From NCBI GenBank assembly GCA_009840005.1, contig VXOR01000033.1, positions 3,134 through 67,133 of the forward strand: a stretch of DNA of 64,000 bases. Direction: 5' to 3'. A program made the position numbers and the translations under genes. Below, piece after piece: positions 43,147-50,869 of this stretch. The notes beneath the pieces are model-generated. The model worked only from the letters and a program-made list of their open reading frames with translations. It made no database searches and had not been told where the DNA came from. This DNA comes from Gemmatimonadota bacterium. Its GTDB lineage: Bacteria; Latescibacterota; UBA2968; UBA8231. Each line of letters opens with the position of its first letter. The stretch's first letter is position 1.

Positions 43147-43918
43147 AGTCTTTTTCCTTTGCCAATGACTTGGGATGCGGGTAGAACGGACAGCGCTTGA
43201 GCCACAGTTTTAGCGCCTGCCAGTGAATGGCACCAATGACTTTTGTCGTTATCAGCGGATACTGCACCAGCACTCGCGTCAGCGCCGTTGCGCTTATTTC
43301 TCGCCGCCGCAGCACTAGGGTCGCGTCGAATAAATGGCTGCCATCCTGCCAATTGTCCATATGCACTGCCAGCGTGCGCCTCGGCGTCGTAAAGCGCCAC
43401 GTGTAGGCCTGCTGCATGGCCATGAAAGGCGAAACGTGGAAAGCCTTGGAGAATTGGTAGCACTTGTGCGCTCCGCAGCCGCGGTCGAGACCTTGGTGTA
43501 AGACGTAGCAGTGCTGTTCGCCCCAAGGGGTATTATTTACCTCTCCTACCACGGTCTCGACGCTCCTATCGGTTCGGTCGAAGCAGTAGTAAAAGCTGAC
43601 CGGGTTGAAGCCGTAGCCGCCGTAGCGCAGGTGGGTCAGCAGGCGGATTGGCCCGTCGGGATAGCGTCCGCTCTCGTCTTTGACCAATTGCCGCACGCAA
43701 TCCGCTAGGGGATGCTGAGGATCGCCCAGGTGGTCGGCACGGCGGAAATAGGCCACATTGGGCCGCGCCGCCGACCACAGCCAACGCCCGTCGAACAAGC
43801 TGGGCAATTCGGCTAAATCGAGGTACATCATAAAGAGCCGGTACTCAAAGATGTGGGCCACCGGCGCAAAGCGGCGATGCCGCACTCGTCCTTCGTATAT
43901 GCAGCTATGATGGTTCAT
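43115..43918 (-). CDS. DUF1365 domain protein
   Basis: 267 residues from MNHHSCIYEGRVRHRRFAPV; the frame continues upstream through repeat B2 but that part is not protein-like. Conserved family pieces: FEYRLFMMYLDLAELPSLFD, LLTHLRYGGYGFNPVSFYYC, AFHVSPFMAMQQAYTWRF. DUF1365 proteins occur next to FAD oxidoreductases and CFA-type methyltransferases in light- or singlet-oxygen-induced gene sets; the biochemical role is not settled. Overlaps cfa by 32 bases. Confidence 0.9.
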   Translation of the reverse strand: MNHHSCIYEGRVRHRRFAPVAHIFEYRLFMMYLDLAELPSLFDGRWLWSAARPNVAYFRRADHLGDPQHPLADCVRQLVKDESGRYPDGPIRLLTHLRYGGYGFNPVSFYYCFDRTDRSVETVVGEVNNTPWGEQHCYVLHQGLDRGCGAHKCYQFSKAFHVSPFMAMQQAYTWRFTTPRRTLAVHMDNWQDGSHLFDATLVLRRREISATALTRVLVQYPLITTKVIGAIHWQALKLWLKRCPFYPHPKSLAKEKDYVATSSLPRS

Positions 43919-44003
43919 ATAGCAATCTCGTCTTATTTCTACTCTTCTGCGTCCATCTGCGTCCATCTGCGGATTATCGTATGAAAGATGTAGGATTGCT
44001 ATA
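43918..44003. repeat. Inverted-repeat element B2
   Basis: Begins TATAGCAATC and ends GATTGCTATA, a perfect 10 bp inverted pair. Inside are two TGCGTCCATC units, the family's GGACGCAGA sequence read in reverse. It fills the space between FAD oxidoreductase and DUF1365 genes and starts at the DUF1365 ATG. Confidence 0.88.
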
Positions 44004-45261
44004 GCGTCTTGCCAAAGCGCCGCGTCACTTCCAAGGCGCTGACCACCCCGTCCTCGTGAAAACCAAAGCCCCAATAGGCCCCACAGTAGTGGATGCGATC
44101 GACCCCGTCGATACGCGACCGCTGCTTTTGCGCGGCTACTGAGGCCGGCGAATAGACTGGATGGTGATAGGTCATGCGGGCGATGATTCGCTCTGGAGCA
44201 ATGTCGGAGGTGCGATTGAGGCTGACGCAGAAAGGTCGGCGGCTCTCCAGACTTTGGAGGATATTCATGTTGTAGGTGACGGTAGCGGGGCATCCCTTGT
44301 CGGGCGGGATGTAGTAATTCCAGCTAGCCCAAGCGCGCTGGCGCTCGGGCAGCACGGACGCGTCGGTGTGCAATGCGACATCGTTGGCCTGATATCGCAT
44401 GGATCCTAGAATTTGGTGCTCGGCTGGGGTAGGATCGGCCAATAGCCGCAGTGCTTGGTCGCTGTGTACGGCGAGGATGACCTCGTCGAAGCGCTCGGAC
44501 TCTCCGGCCTGGGTGCACACTTCCACTCCTTGGGCCAAACGCCGCACGGAAGCCACGGGGCAATTGACGCGGATGCGATCTCTAAAGGGACGAATCAGCG
44601 CCTCGACGTAGCGCTGCGAGCCTCCTTTGATGACGCGCCAAGGCGTCCGCCCGCGCACTTGTAAAAAAGCGTGATTGGCGAAAAACTGGACGAAATAGTG
44701 CGCTGGGAACTCGTACATGCGGTCGGGCAAGGCCGACCACAGCGCCGACCCCAAGGGGATGATATGGTGTTGGACAAAAGCCTTGGAATAGCCGTTGTCG
44801 GCTAGATAGTCTCCGAGGGTAGTAGCGTCATTGGGATCGCGCAATAACTCCGGTGCTGTGCGGTTGAAGCGCAAGATGTCGGCCAACATGCGGTAGAACG
44901 ACGGCCGCAGCGCATTGCGTCGTTGGGCCAACAGACTGCTCAGCGGCGTGCTGGCGTATTCGAGGCCGGTGTGGCCGCACTTGACGCTGAACCCCATTTG
45001 AGTCGGCTGAGAAGCTACTTCCAAATGCTGCAATAGGCGATTGAATTGCGGGTAGTTGGGTTCGTTGAAGACGATAAAGCCGGTATCCACCGCATAGGAG
45101 CGCCCTTCCTGCTCGACTTCCAAGGTATGGGTATGCCCGCCGATATAATCGTTGGCTTCAAACAGCGTGACGTGGTGAGCTGGGTGCAGCAGATAAGCCG
45201 ATACCAAGCCGGAAATACCGCCTCCCACCACGGCGATGCGCCGCCCCTGTGCCGGCTTCAT
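43999..45261 (-). CDS. FAD-dependent oxidoreductase (NAD(P)-binding amine-oxidase-like)
   Basis: 420 residues, start MKPAQGRRIAVVGGGISGLV at 45261. FAD motif VVGGGISGLVSAYLLHPAHH, ANDYIGGHTHTLEVEQEGRS, VIKGGSQRYVEALIRPFRDR and the C-terminal IHYCGAYWGFGFHEDGVVSA. Related proteins act on acyl chains with CFA-type methyltransferases, for example in 10-methylstearate and furan fatty acid synthesis. It overlaps the desaturase stop by four bases, so the two are coupled. Confidence 0.9.
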   Translation of the reverse strand: MKPAQGRRIAVVGGGISGLVSAYLLHPAHHVTLFEANDYIGGHTHTLEVEQEGRSYAVDTGFIVFNEPNYPQFNRLLQHLEVASQPTQMGFSVKCGHTGLEYASTPLSSLLAQRRNALRPSFYRMLADILRFNRTAPELLRDPNDATTLGDYLADNGYSKAFVQHHIIPLGSALWSALPDRMYEFPAHYFVQFFANHAFLQVRGRTPWRVIKGGSQRYVEALIRPFRDRIRVNCPVASVRRLAQGVEVCTQAGESERFDEVILAVHSDQALRLLADPTPAEHQILGSMRYQANDVALHTDASVLPERQRAWASWNYYIPPDKGCPATVTYNMNILQSLESRRPFCVSLNRTSDIAPERIIARMTYHHPVYSPASVAAQKQRSRIDGVDRIHYCGAYWGFGFHEDGVVSALEVTRRFGKTL

Positions 45262-46223
45262 GGCCCGCTGACGGCTCGGTCGTAAACCCGCTCGGGCACG
45301 GGCCTGAGGTCGCGCACCAGACCGATCCAAGACAGCACTTTGAGCAGGTAATAGGTCGGATCGAACTCCCACCAGTAAAACCCCTGCCGCGCCGCCCCTG
45401 GATAGTAGTGGTGATTGTTGTGCCAGCCTTCGCCCATAGTGATGAGCGCTAGCCAAAAATTATTACGGCTATGGTCTTGGGTGGCAAAGCGGCGGCGACC
45501 AAAAAGATGGGAAAGCGAGTTGATGGTACAGGTGCCGTGGAACAGGACGATGGTGGAGATGGAGAAGCCCCACACGAGCATCTGCCAGCCGCTGGTTTCC
45601 AACGCTGGAAAGCGGCTGCCGCAATACTCCCCCAAGGCGTACATCGCCGCTGCTAGCAAGACGGGCACGATGATGTCGAAGCGGTCGAGAAAGCGCAGTT
45701 CGGGGAAACGGGCTAGGTCGCGCACATTGTACAGACGGGTGGGAAAATTAGACCGCGAGGTAATCCACAGGACGTGGCTCCACCAAAAACCGTGCTCCTT
45801 GGGCGAATGCACGTCGCTGGCGGCATCGGAGTGGCGATGGTGGTGGCGGTGGTGCCCGGCCCACCACAACGGCCCGCGCTGCACGGCCGTATTGCCCAAC
45901 ACGGCAAAGAGGAACTGCACGGGCCGCGAGGTCTTGAAGGTGCGGTGCGAAAAGTAGCGGTGGTAAAACCCGGTTATGGCGAACATCCGCACCCAGTAGG
46001 ACGCGACGGCCACGCCCACGGCTACGGGACTCCAGCCGACCCACAAAACCCCGAGGCAACTCAAGTGCAGCGCCGCAAAAGGCAGCAGGCGCACCCAATC
46101 GATCTGCCGCTCGTCTGCGGCGACCGCGGCGACCACGGCTTCATCGCCCTTAAACCAGCGCAGACAAGCCAGCCGCCAACCTTTGAGTGGCCGCGCATTG
46201 CCCACGACGTTTGTATGTTCCAT
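45258..46223 (-). CDS. Membrane fatty acid desaturase (acyl-CoA/delta-9 type)
   Basis: 321 residues from MEHTNVVGNARPLKGWRLAC; the frame extends upstream but through a repeat. The three histidine boxes are HRYFSH, HRHHHRHSD and HNNHHYYPG, expected to bind the di-iron centre, between hydrophobic helices. It introduces a cis double bond in acyl chains, which supplies the substrate that CFA-type methyltransferases act on. First of the lipid genes after carH, coupled to the FAD oxidoreductase. Confidence 0.93.
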   Translation of the reverse strand: MEHTNVVGNARPLKGWRLACLRWFKGDEAVVAAVAADERQIDWVRLLPFAALHLSCLGVLWVGWSPVAVGVAVASYWVRMFAITGFYHRYFSHRTFKTSRPVQFLFAVLGNTAVQRGPLWWAGHHRHHHRHSDAASDVHSPKEHGFWWSHVLWITSRSNFPTRLYNVRDLARFPELRFLDRFDIIVPVLLAAAMYALGEYCGSRFPALETSGWQMLVWGFSISTIVLFHGTCTINSLSHLFGRRRFATQDHSRNNFWLALITMGEGWHNNHHYYPGAARQGFYWWEFDPTYYLLKVLSWIGLVRDLRPVPERVYDRAVSGP

Positions 46224-46255
46224 TCGATTACTAGCGGTCAATTGTTTTATCCTCA

Positions 46256-46350
46256 GTGATGTTACGCCACGCCGCGTCCTCAGTAGTATCGGATCGCGGG
46301 CGGGAATCGGGCCAAAAACCAACCACTGAACACTTGATGTGTAACGTCAG
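46256..46350. mobile_element. Family A-end element with a different core
   Basis: Starts GTGATGTTACGCC and ends TGTGTAACGTCAG. Flanked by ATCCTCAGTG (46249-46258; 46351-46360), so at least a 7 bp target duplication. Its core (GCGGGCGGGAATCGG) has none of the usual hairpin, showing that the same ends can carry other sequence. It lies between carH and the desaturase. Confidence 0.8.
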
Positions 46351-46397
46351 ATCCTCAGTGTAAGACATCCACCCCAGTGTGCGTCTTTTGGTGTTCC

Positions 46398-47342
46398 CTA
46401 CGAGCGCAAAGCATTCAAGGAATCGCGCAAATTGTTCAGGTCGGTTAGGGTAACGGCCCCGGCCTGATTGAGAAAACGCTGGTAATGCGGGGCGGCCCGT
46501 CCACCGGCTAGCAGGGCCATGTCGCCTCCTATCAGCCGGCGCAATTTGAGCAACTCGCCGCCCAGATGGGGATCGTCGCCCGGATAGATGATGCTGAGGA
46601 GGACGGCCTTGGCACCCTTTTGCGCGGCGGCTCCGGCGATTTCCTCGGCCGGTAGGTTGGGTCCTAGGAAAGTCGAGTTCCAACCCTCTGACGTGGCTAC
46701 GACTGAAGCGAGCAAGGCACCGATCTCGTGCAATTGCCCCGCAGGCGTGGTGGCGACGACGTGGGGAGCAGTCGCCGATACTTGGAAACTGGCGCGTAGG
46801 TTGCCGATAAAGCTGCACACGACGGCCGAAGCCATGTGTTCGTCGGATACTCTCAAGGTGCCTTCCTGCCACATCTGGCCAATGCGCTCCATCAGCGGCT
46901 GTACCACTTCTTCGAGCAGATGCCGCTGGCTCAATGCTATAGAGGCACGGACCAATTGCTCTTCAAGCGAGACCGCGTCTAGCCCTTGCACTGCGACTAA
47001 GGCTTGTGCGAGGAATTCGCCGGGGTCGGCGGTGTCTTTTTTCTCGACCTCTCCATCGGTCGGCCTCTGAGTCAACGGCGCGGCTGCTTGCTCAGCGCGG
47101 ACCAGCTTCATCAGCTCGGGCGTGGAGAGATGGGCGATGCGGCCAATGCTCTGTCCGGCCTGCACCGCCTGCTGCAACCACTGTAGGTGCGCGATGTCTT
47201 CGTCCGAATAAAGCCGTCTATTGGTCGTCGTCCGCTCAGGCACCACGGCTTGATAGCGCTTTTCCCAAACGCGGATGACATGGGCCGAAAGGCCGGTCCG
47301 CCGCACTACTACTTTGATGGGGTGTCCCAGCGTCGGTTCCAT
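46398..47342 (-). CDS. carH: MerR-family B12-binding photoreceptor regulator (CarH/LitR)
   Basis: 314 residues. N-terminal MerR helix-turn-helix (VVVRRTGLSAHVIRVWEKRY; TTTNRRLYSDEDIAHL), then a helical cap and a B12-binding domain. The CarH signature W-x9-EH is exact: Trp158, Glu168, His169 in MWQEGTLRVSDEH. The lower axial ligand is His205 in AGQLHEIGALL, and FLGPNLPAEEI follows. In Thermus CarH, AdoCbl in the dark gives a DNA-binding tetramer; light breaks it. The residue after Trp, His132 in Thermus, is Gln159 here. Its gene is second in an operon with lipid enzymes, and an 11-base-phased operator array precedes the operon. Confidence 0.9.
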   Translation of the reverse strand: MEPTLGHPIKVVVRRTGLSAHVIRVWEKRYQAVVPERTTTNRRLYSDEDIAHLQWLQQAVQAGQSIGRIAHLSTPELMKLVRAEQAAAPLTQRPTDGEVEKKDTADPGEFLAQALVAVQGLDAVSLEEQLVRASIALSQRHLLEEVVQPLMERIGQMWQEGTLRVSDEHMASAVVCSFIGNLRASFQVSATAPHVVATTPAGQLHEIGALLASVVATSEGWNSTFLGPNLPAEEIAGAAAQKGAKAVLLSIIYPGDDPHLGGELLKLRRLIGGDMALLAGGRAAPHYQRFLNQAGAVTLTDLNNLRDSLNALRS

Positions 47343-47436
47343 AACACAGCAAACAAGCGATTTCTGCCCATTTCCACAATCTTCCAAGCAAAGCAGGCCG
47401 CATTTGCTGCGGCCTGCTCCGGCGCAGTTTACGGGC

Positions 47437-47973
47437 CTAGCGAGCTTGCTGCTTGACCGTACCCCAAGTACTGCTCTCGACAGCGGTGGCAGGCGGAGGC
47501 AGGAGCACCGCATCAATGATGTGGATTACGCCATTGCTGGCGGTCACGTCCGCTTGGACGACATTGGCATTGTTGATCATCACGCCGCTGTCGCTGACGC
47601 TGATATCGATCGAGTCGCCACTGAGGGTGGTAGCCGAACTTAGTTCCACTACGTCGGCGGCCATGACCGAACCCGCGACGACGTGATAAAGCAGGATCGC
47701 GGTCAGCAGTTCCTTATTCTCGGGCAACAGCAGCGACTCGACGGTGCCCTCTGGCAAAGCGGCGAATGCCTCGTCCGTGGGGGCAAAGACGGTTAAGGGG
47801 CCTTCGCCTTGGAGCGCATCGACGAGGTCGGCGGCCTGCACCGCGGCGACCAGCGTGTTAAAGGTGCCAGCCCCGATGGCAACATCGACGATATCCTCGT
47901 CTTGGGCTTGGGCTGGGCCTGCCCAAGACGCGAGGGCTAGCGCCATGAGTGTGGCAATACGGGTGAGGTTCAT
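47437..47973 (-). CDS. Fasciclin (FAS1) domain protein, exported
   Basis: 178 residues after AAGGAGGAAATTGC. Signal peptide [20 protein letters not shown], cleavage near AQAQ. One FAS1 domain: [53 protein letters not shown] and [13 protein letters not shown]. Exported FAS1 proteins mediate adhesion or bind lipids. It is the first gene under the phased promoter and may be light-induced with the lipid genes. The spacing to carH is 94 bases. Confidence 0.92.
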   Translation of the reverse strand: MNLTRIATLMALALASWAGPAQAQDEDIVDVAIGAGTFNTLVAAVQAADLVDALQGEGPLTVFAPTDEAFAALPEGTVESLLLPENKELLTAILLYHVVAGSVMAADVVELSSATTLSGDSIDISVSDSGVMINNANVVQADVTASNGVIHIIDAVLLPPPATAVESSTWGTVKQQAR

Positions 47974-48019
47974 GCAATTTCCTCCTTGTAAAGGTGTATG
48001 GAGCCTCTTTTGGCTTCCA

Positions 48020-48096
48020 TTGTCTAATTGAGTGTACTTATTTGTCTATTATTTGTCAAGATATTTTCTGAAATTATTTAGACAAAAATTAGACAA
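48020..48096 (-). promoter_or_regulatory. Sigma-70 promoter inside an 11-base-phased operator array
   Basis: On the minus strand TTGACA (48059-48054), a 17-base spacer and TACACT (48036-48031) form the promoter for fasciclin-carH. Heptamers TTGTCTA/TTGTCAA start at 48020, 48042 and 48053 on the plus strand, in an 11-base register with the weaker AGTGTAC at 48031. Two more, inverted, end at 48085 and 48096, again 11 apart. Four subunits binding 11-base direct repeats over the -35 is the known CarH mode. The assignment is inferred. Confidence 0.75.
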
Positions 48097-48136
48097 TCGG
48101 TTAATTCACTATATTATGCAGGGATTATACAGGGGC

Positions 48137-48282
48137 CTTAGTACGTAGTTATACATGGTCATCGGGGTATCAGATGCTTCGACTCCGCTTCGCTCCGCTC
48201 AGCATGACAAGTGGGTGCGCTGCTTCACCGTGTCATGCTGAGCGAAGCGAAGCATCTCATACCACCTCTACTGTCGTCTTAG
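48137..48282. mobile_element. MITE element A6 with exact 9 bp target duplication
   Basis: 146 bp, the same length as A2. Bounded by TACAGGGGC on both sides (48128-48136 and 48283-48291). Ends are of the CTTAGTACG type; core hairpin as in the family (CTTCGCTCCGCTCAGCATGA; TCATGCTGAGCGAAGCGAAG). The rest of 47974-48393 holds the promoter array and a GC-rich stretch with no gene. Confidence 0.9.
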
Positions 48283-48393
48283 TACAGGGGCTTTTAATGC
48301 GATGGAATTGTGAACTGATACGTATCCGGCGCGACGCGAAGGGTCCCTCTTCGGGTGCATCCGCGTCGTGCTGGACGACTTTGGATCTCGCTG

Positions 48394-50559
48394 CTAAAAA
48401 GAGAAGTTGAAGCCCAGCGTGGGGATTATGGGCAATTGTTTGATCTTGCGCGGCTCGACTTCGGGATCGACCGAATCAAGCTGCACAAACCACTCGTTGC
48501 GGCGGCTGTACACATTGAATATCTGCACGTAGAACTCGCTGGCGGCTCCCCGCAGTGCGAACGACCGGCTGGCGCTGACATCGAGGCGGTGATAGGGCTG
48601 TAGGCGGGCGCTGTTGCGCTGGACAGGTGACTCGGAAGCCGGTGTAAATGCTTGCCCGGTGGCATACGCTAGGTTCGCGCCGAGCCGCCATGCGCCCACC
48701 TCGTAGGAGGCGGCAAAAGACAGGTCGTGGCGGCGGTCGTGTTTGGGGGGAAAGGGCTGACCGTCGTTGAGTTCGGGGAAGGTGCGCCGCGTCCAAGCGA
48801 GCGCGTAGCCGATCCACCCGGTGAGTGCGCCGGTGCGCCGCTGTAAAAAGACCTCGACCCCGCTGGCCCAGCCCGTGCCGCCGCTTTTGAACACTGCTTC
48901 TGAGTGCGTGGCCTCGTTGTCGTCGGGCAGTTCGGTATCCACGGTCACTAGGTTGGCGAGGTCCGTGTAATAGGCCTCCACGGAAAACAGGTAGCGCGGC
49001 GAAGGAGACCACTCGATGCCGGTGACGGCCTGATAGGATCGCCCCGGCTCGACGGTGTCGTCCAAAGGAACCCAGAAATCGCCGCCGCTGAAGGCTTCGG
49101 TGGTGATCAGTTGCAGGTGTTGGCGATACACTCCGCCGCCGGCTTTGACGCGGATTTTGTCGCTCAACGCTTGGCTCAGGGACAGCCTCGGCGTGAAGTG
49201 CCAGCGATTTCCTTCGCTGAAGTACGTCCCTCGTCCGCCCAATCGCACTTGTGTGGTCGGCCCGAGCTGCCACTCGTCCTGCACGTAGCCTTCCAACAGC
49301 ACCGGCTCTTGGCGCAAGTCGAGCTGGGTCCGCTCGTTGAAAGACCGGACAAAGTGGAACTCGAACAGGGTGGCCAAGAAGCCCAAAGAAAGTGTGTGAT
49401 GGTGGTTGGCGAAGTAATCCAAGTCGCCTTTGAGCGACAGGTCGCGGATGCTGTTGGCGATGCAGACGGGCGCGTCGAGGAAACGGAGTGCGACAATGCT
49501 TTCGTACGACGAGCCAGCGGCCGTGAAGTGGCCGAACAGGGCCGGTGAAAACGCGCGCGTCCAGCGCGCAGTCAGGGCGCGGTTGCCCCAGCGCATGGCG
49601 ACGAAAGACTCCCGGTCGTCTTCTAGGTCAATCCGCAGGTCGTCTTGTCCCCAGTACGCGGTCGCGGTATAGGTGTCGTCGCCCCGCCGCTGGTTAATGC
49701 CGCCGTTGAGGTCGTAGAAGTAATAGTCCAACGGGATGTCCTCTCCGCGCGTGCGGAGGGCGCTGAACACGCCGTCTAAGTAGGTGCGGCGACCAGCCAA
49801 CATCCACGAGCCTTGGCCGACGGGTCCTTCGGTGAGCAAGCGGCCTGAGATCAGGCTCACGCCGCCGCGCCCGCTAGTCCTCTTATGATTGCCCTCGCGA
49901 TTGCTCACGTCGAGCACTGCCCCGAGCGTGCGGCCGTACGGAGCGGGATAGGCTCCCTTGTACAGATTGACCTCCTTGATGGCGTCTGGGTTGAAGGTCG
50001 AGAAAAGCCCGAACAGGTGGGAGGGATTGTACAGGGGAATATGGTCGAGGAGAATGGCCGTTTGGTCGGGGCCGCCGCCGCGCACGTATAAGCCGCTGCT
50101 GATATCCGCAACCGCTTGGACGCCCGGCAGTAGCTGTAAGCCGCGCAAGAGGTCGGCCTCGCCGAGGGCGGGCAACTGCTGCAACGGCTTGGCGCGGAGG
50201 CTAATGCGATCGGTCTCCACCGAGACCTGCTCGCCTAGGTCCACCGGCTTGGGTACCAGCGTCAAGTCGAGCCGCACGGACTCGTCGGCATCAAAGCGTA
50301 GCGTGTCCCACCGGGTCTGATAGCCTAGATGCGACGTGCTCACCATGTGCGTGCCAGCCGGTACTTGCACGACCGCGTAGTAGCCGCTGGAGTTGCTGAT
50401 CGCCGCGAGCGGAAGTCCCTGCACCGCGACAGTGACGCGGGGCAGGGATTCGCCGCTGTCGGCGTCGGTGACAAAGCCGCTCAGGGTCGCCGCCTGTGCC
50501 GTCCCTGCCGATAGCAGCCACGCCGCTAGCACTCGCTTACAATTTTTTTGCAAACTCAC
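48394..50559 (-). CDS. TonB-dependent outer-membrane receptor, paralogue of 37564-39804
   Basis: 721 residues from a GTG (MSLQKNCKRVLAAWLLSAGT). Signal peptide, CarboxypepD_reg-like domain (GFVTDADSGESLPRVTVAVQ), plug (LLRGLQLLPGVQAVADISSG; LYVRGGGPDQTAILLDHIPL) and barrel ending IPTLGFNFSF. Plug and barrel landmarks match the first receptor closely; the N-terminal domain and loops differ, so the ligands may differ. No lipoprotein partner is directly adjacent. It is the upstream-most gene of the minus-strand block. Confidence 0.92.
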   Translation of the reverse strand: MSLQKNCKRVLAAWLLSAGTAQAATLSGFVTDADSGESLPRVTVAVQGLPLAAISNSSGYYAVVQVPAGTHMVSTSHLGYQTRWDTLRFDADESVRLDLTLVPKPVDLGEQVSVETDRISLRAKPLQQLPALGEADLLRGLQLLPGVQAVADISSGLYVRGGGPDQTAILLDHIPLYNPSHLFGLFSTFNPDAIKEVNLYKGAYPAPYGRTLGAVLDVSNREGNHKRTSGRGGVSLISGRLLTEGPVGQGSWMLAGRRTYLDGVFSALRTRGEDIPLDYYFYDLNGGINQRRGDDTYTATAYWGQDDLRIDLEDDRESFVAMRWGNRALTARWTRAFSPALFGHFTAAGSSYESIVALRFLDAPVCIANSIRDLSLKGDLDYFANHHHTLSLGFLATLFEFHFVRSFNERTQLDLRQEPVLLEGYVQDEWQLGPTTQVRLGGRGTYFSEGNRWHFTPRLSLSQALSDKIRVKAGGGVYRQHLQLITTEAFSGGDFWVPLDDTVEPGRSYQAVTGIEWSPSPRYLFSVEAYYTDLANLVTVDTELPDDNEATHSEAVFKSGGTGWASGVEVFLQRRTGALTGWIGYALAWTRRTFPELNDGQPFPPKHDRRHDLSFAASYEVGAWRLGANLAYATGQAFTPASESPVQRNSARLQPYHRLDVSASRSFALRGAASEFYVQIFNVYSRRNEWFVQLDSVDPEVEPRKIKQLPIIPTLGFNFSF

Positions 50560-50574
50560 CTGTTTGTTATCTCA

Positions 50575-50712
50575 CTGACGTTTTGCATGGGTCTCTAGGT
50601 ATGAGATGCTTCGACTCCGCTCCGCTGCGCTCAGCATGACAAGTGCTAGCACTTCGCTTCTCAGTGTCATGCTGAGCGCAGCGAAGCATCCCATACCGAA
50701 TTGTGCCTGTCT
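50575..50712. mobile_element. MITE-like element A7, degenerate
   Basis: Starts CTGACGTTTTGCATGGG; core has GATGCTTCGACTCCGCTCCG and CTGAGCGCAGCGAAGCATCC arms with TCAGCATGACA/TGTCATGCTGA. The right end (ATTGTGCCTGTC) is degenerate and no target duplication is seen. The remaining 157 bases before the aminotransferase hold no frame; a TTGAGA hexamer occurs near 50815 and AAAGGACGGATAT is the ribosome site. Confidence 0.65.
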
Positions 50713-50869
50713 AGGAATTTGTCCCATAAATGCTATCCATCGGTTACGAGATGGCTAGTAGAGAAACATATCGACATATTGAGCGAGTTGCACCCTGCGC
50801 CCTATGCTGGCCTCTTGAGACTTTGTATCTTTCAGGGCCTTTTCACTACTACATACAAAGGACGGATAT

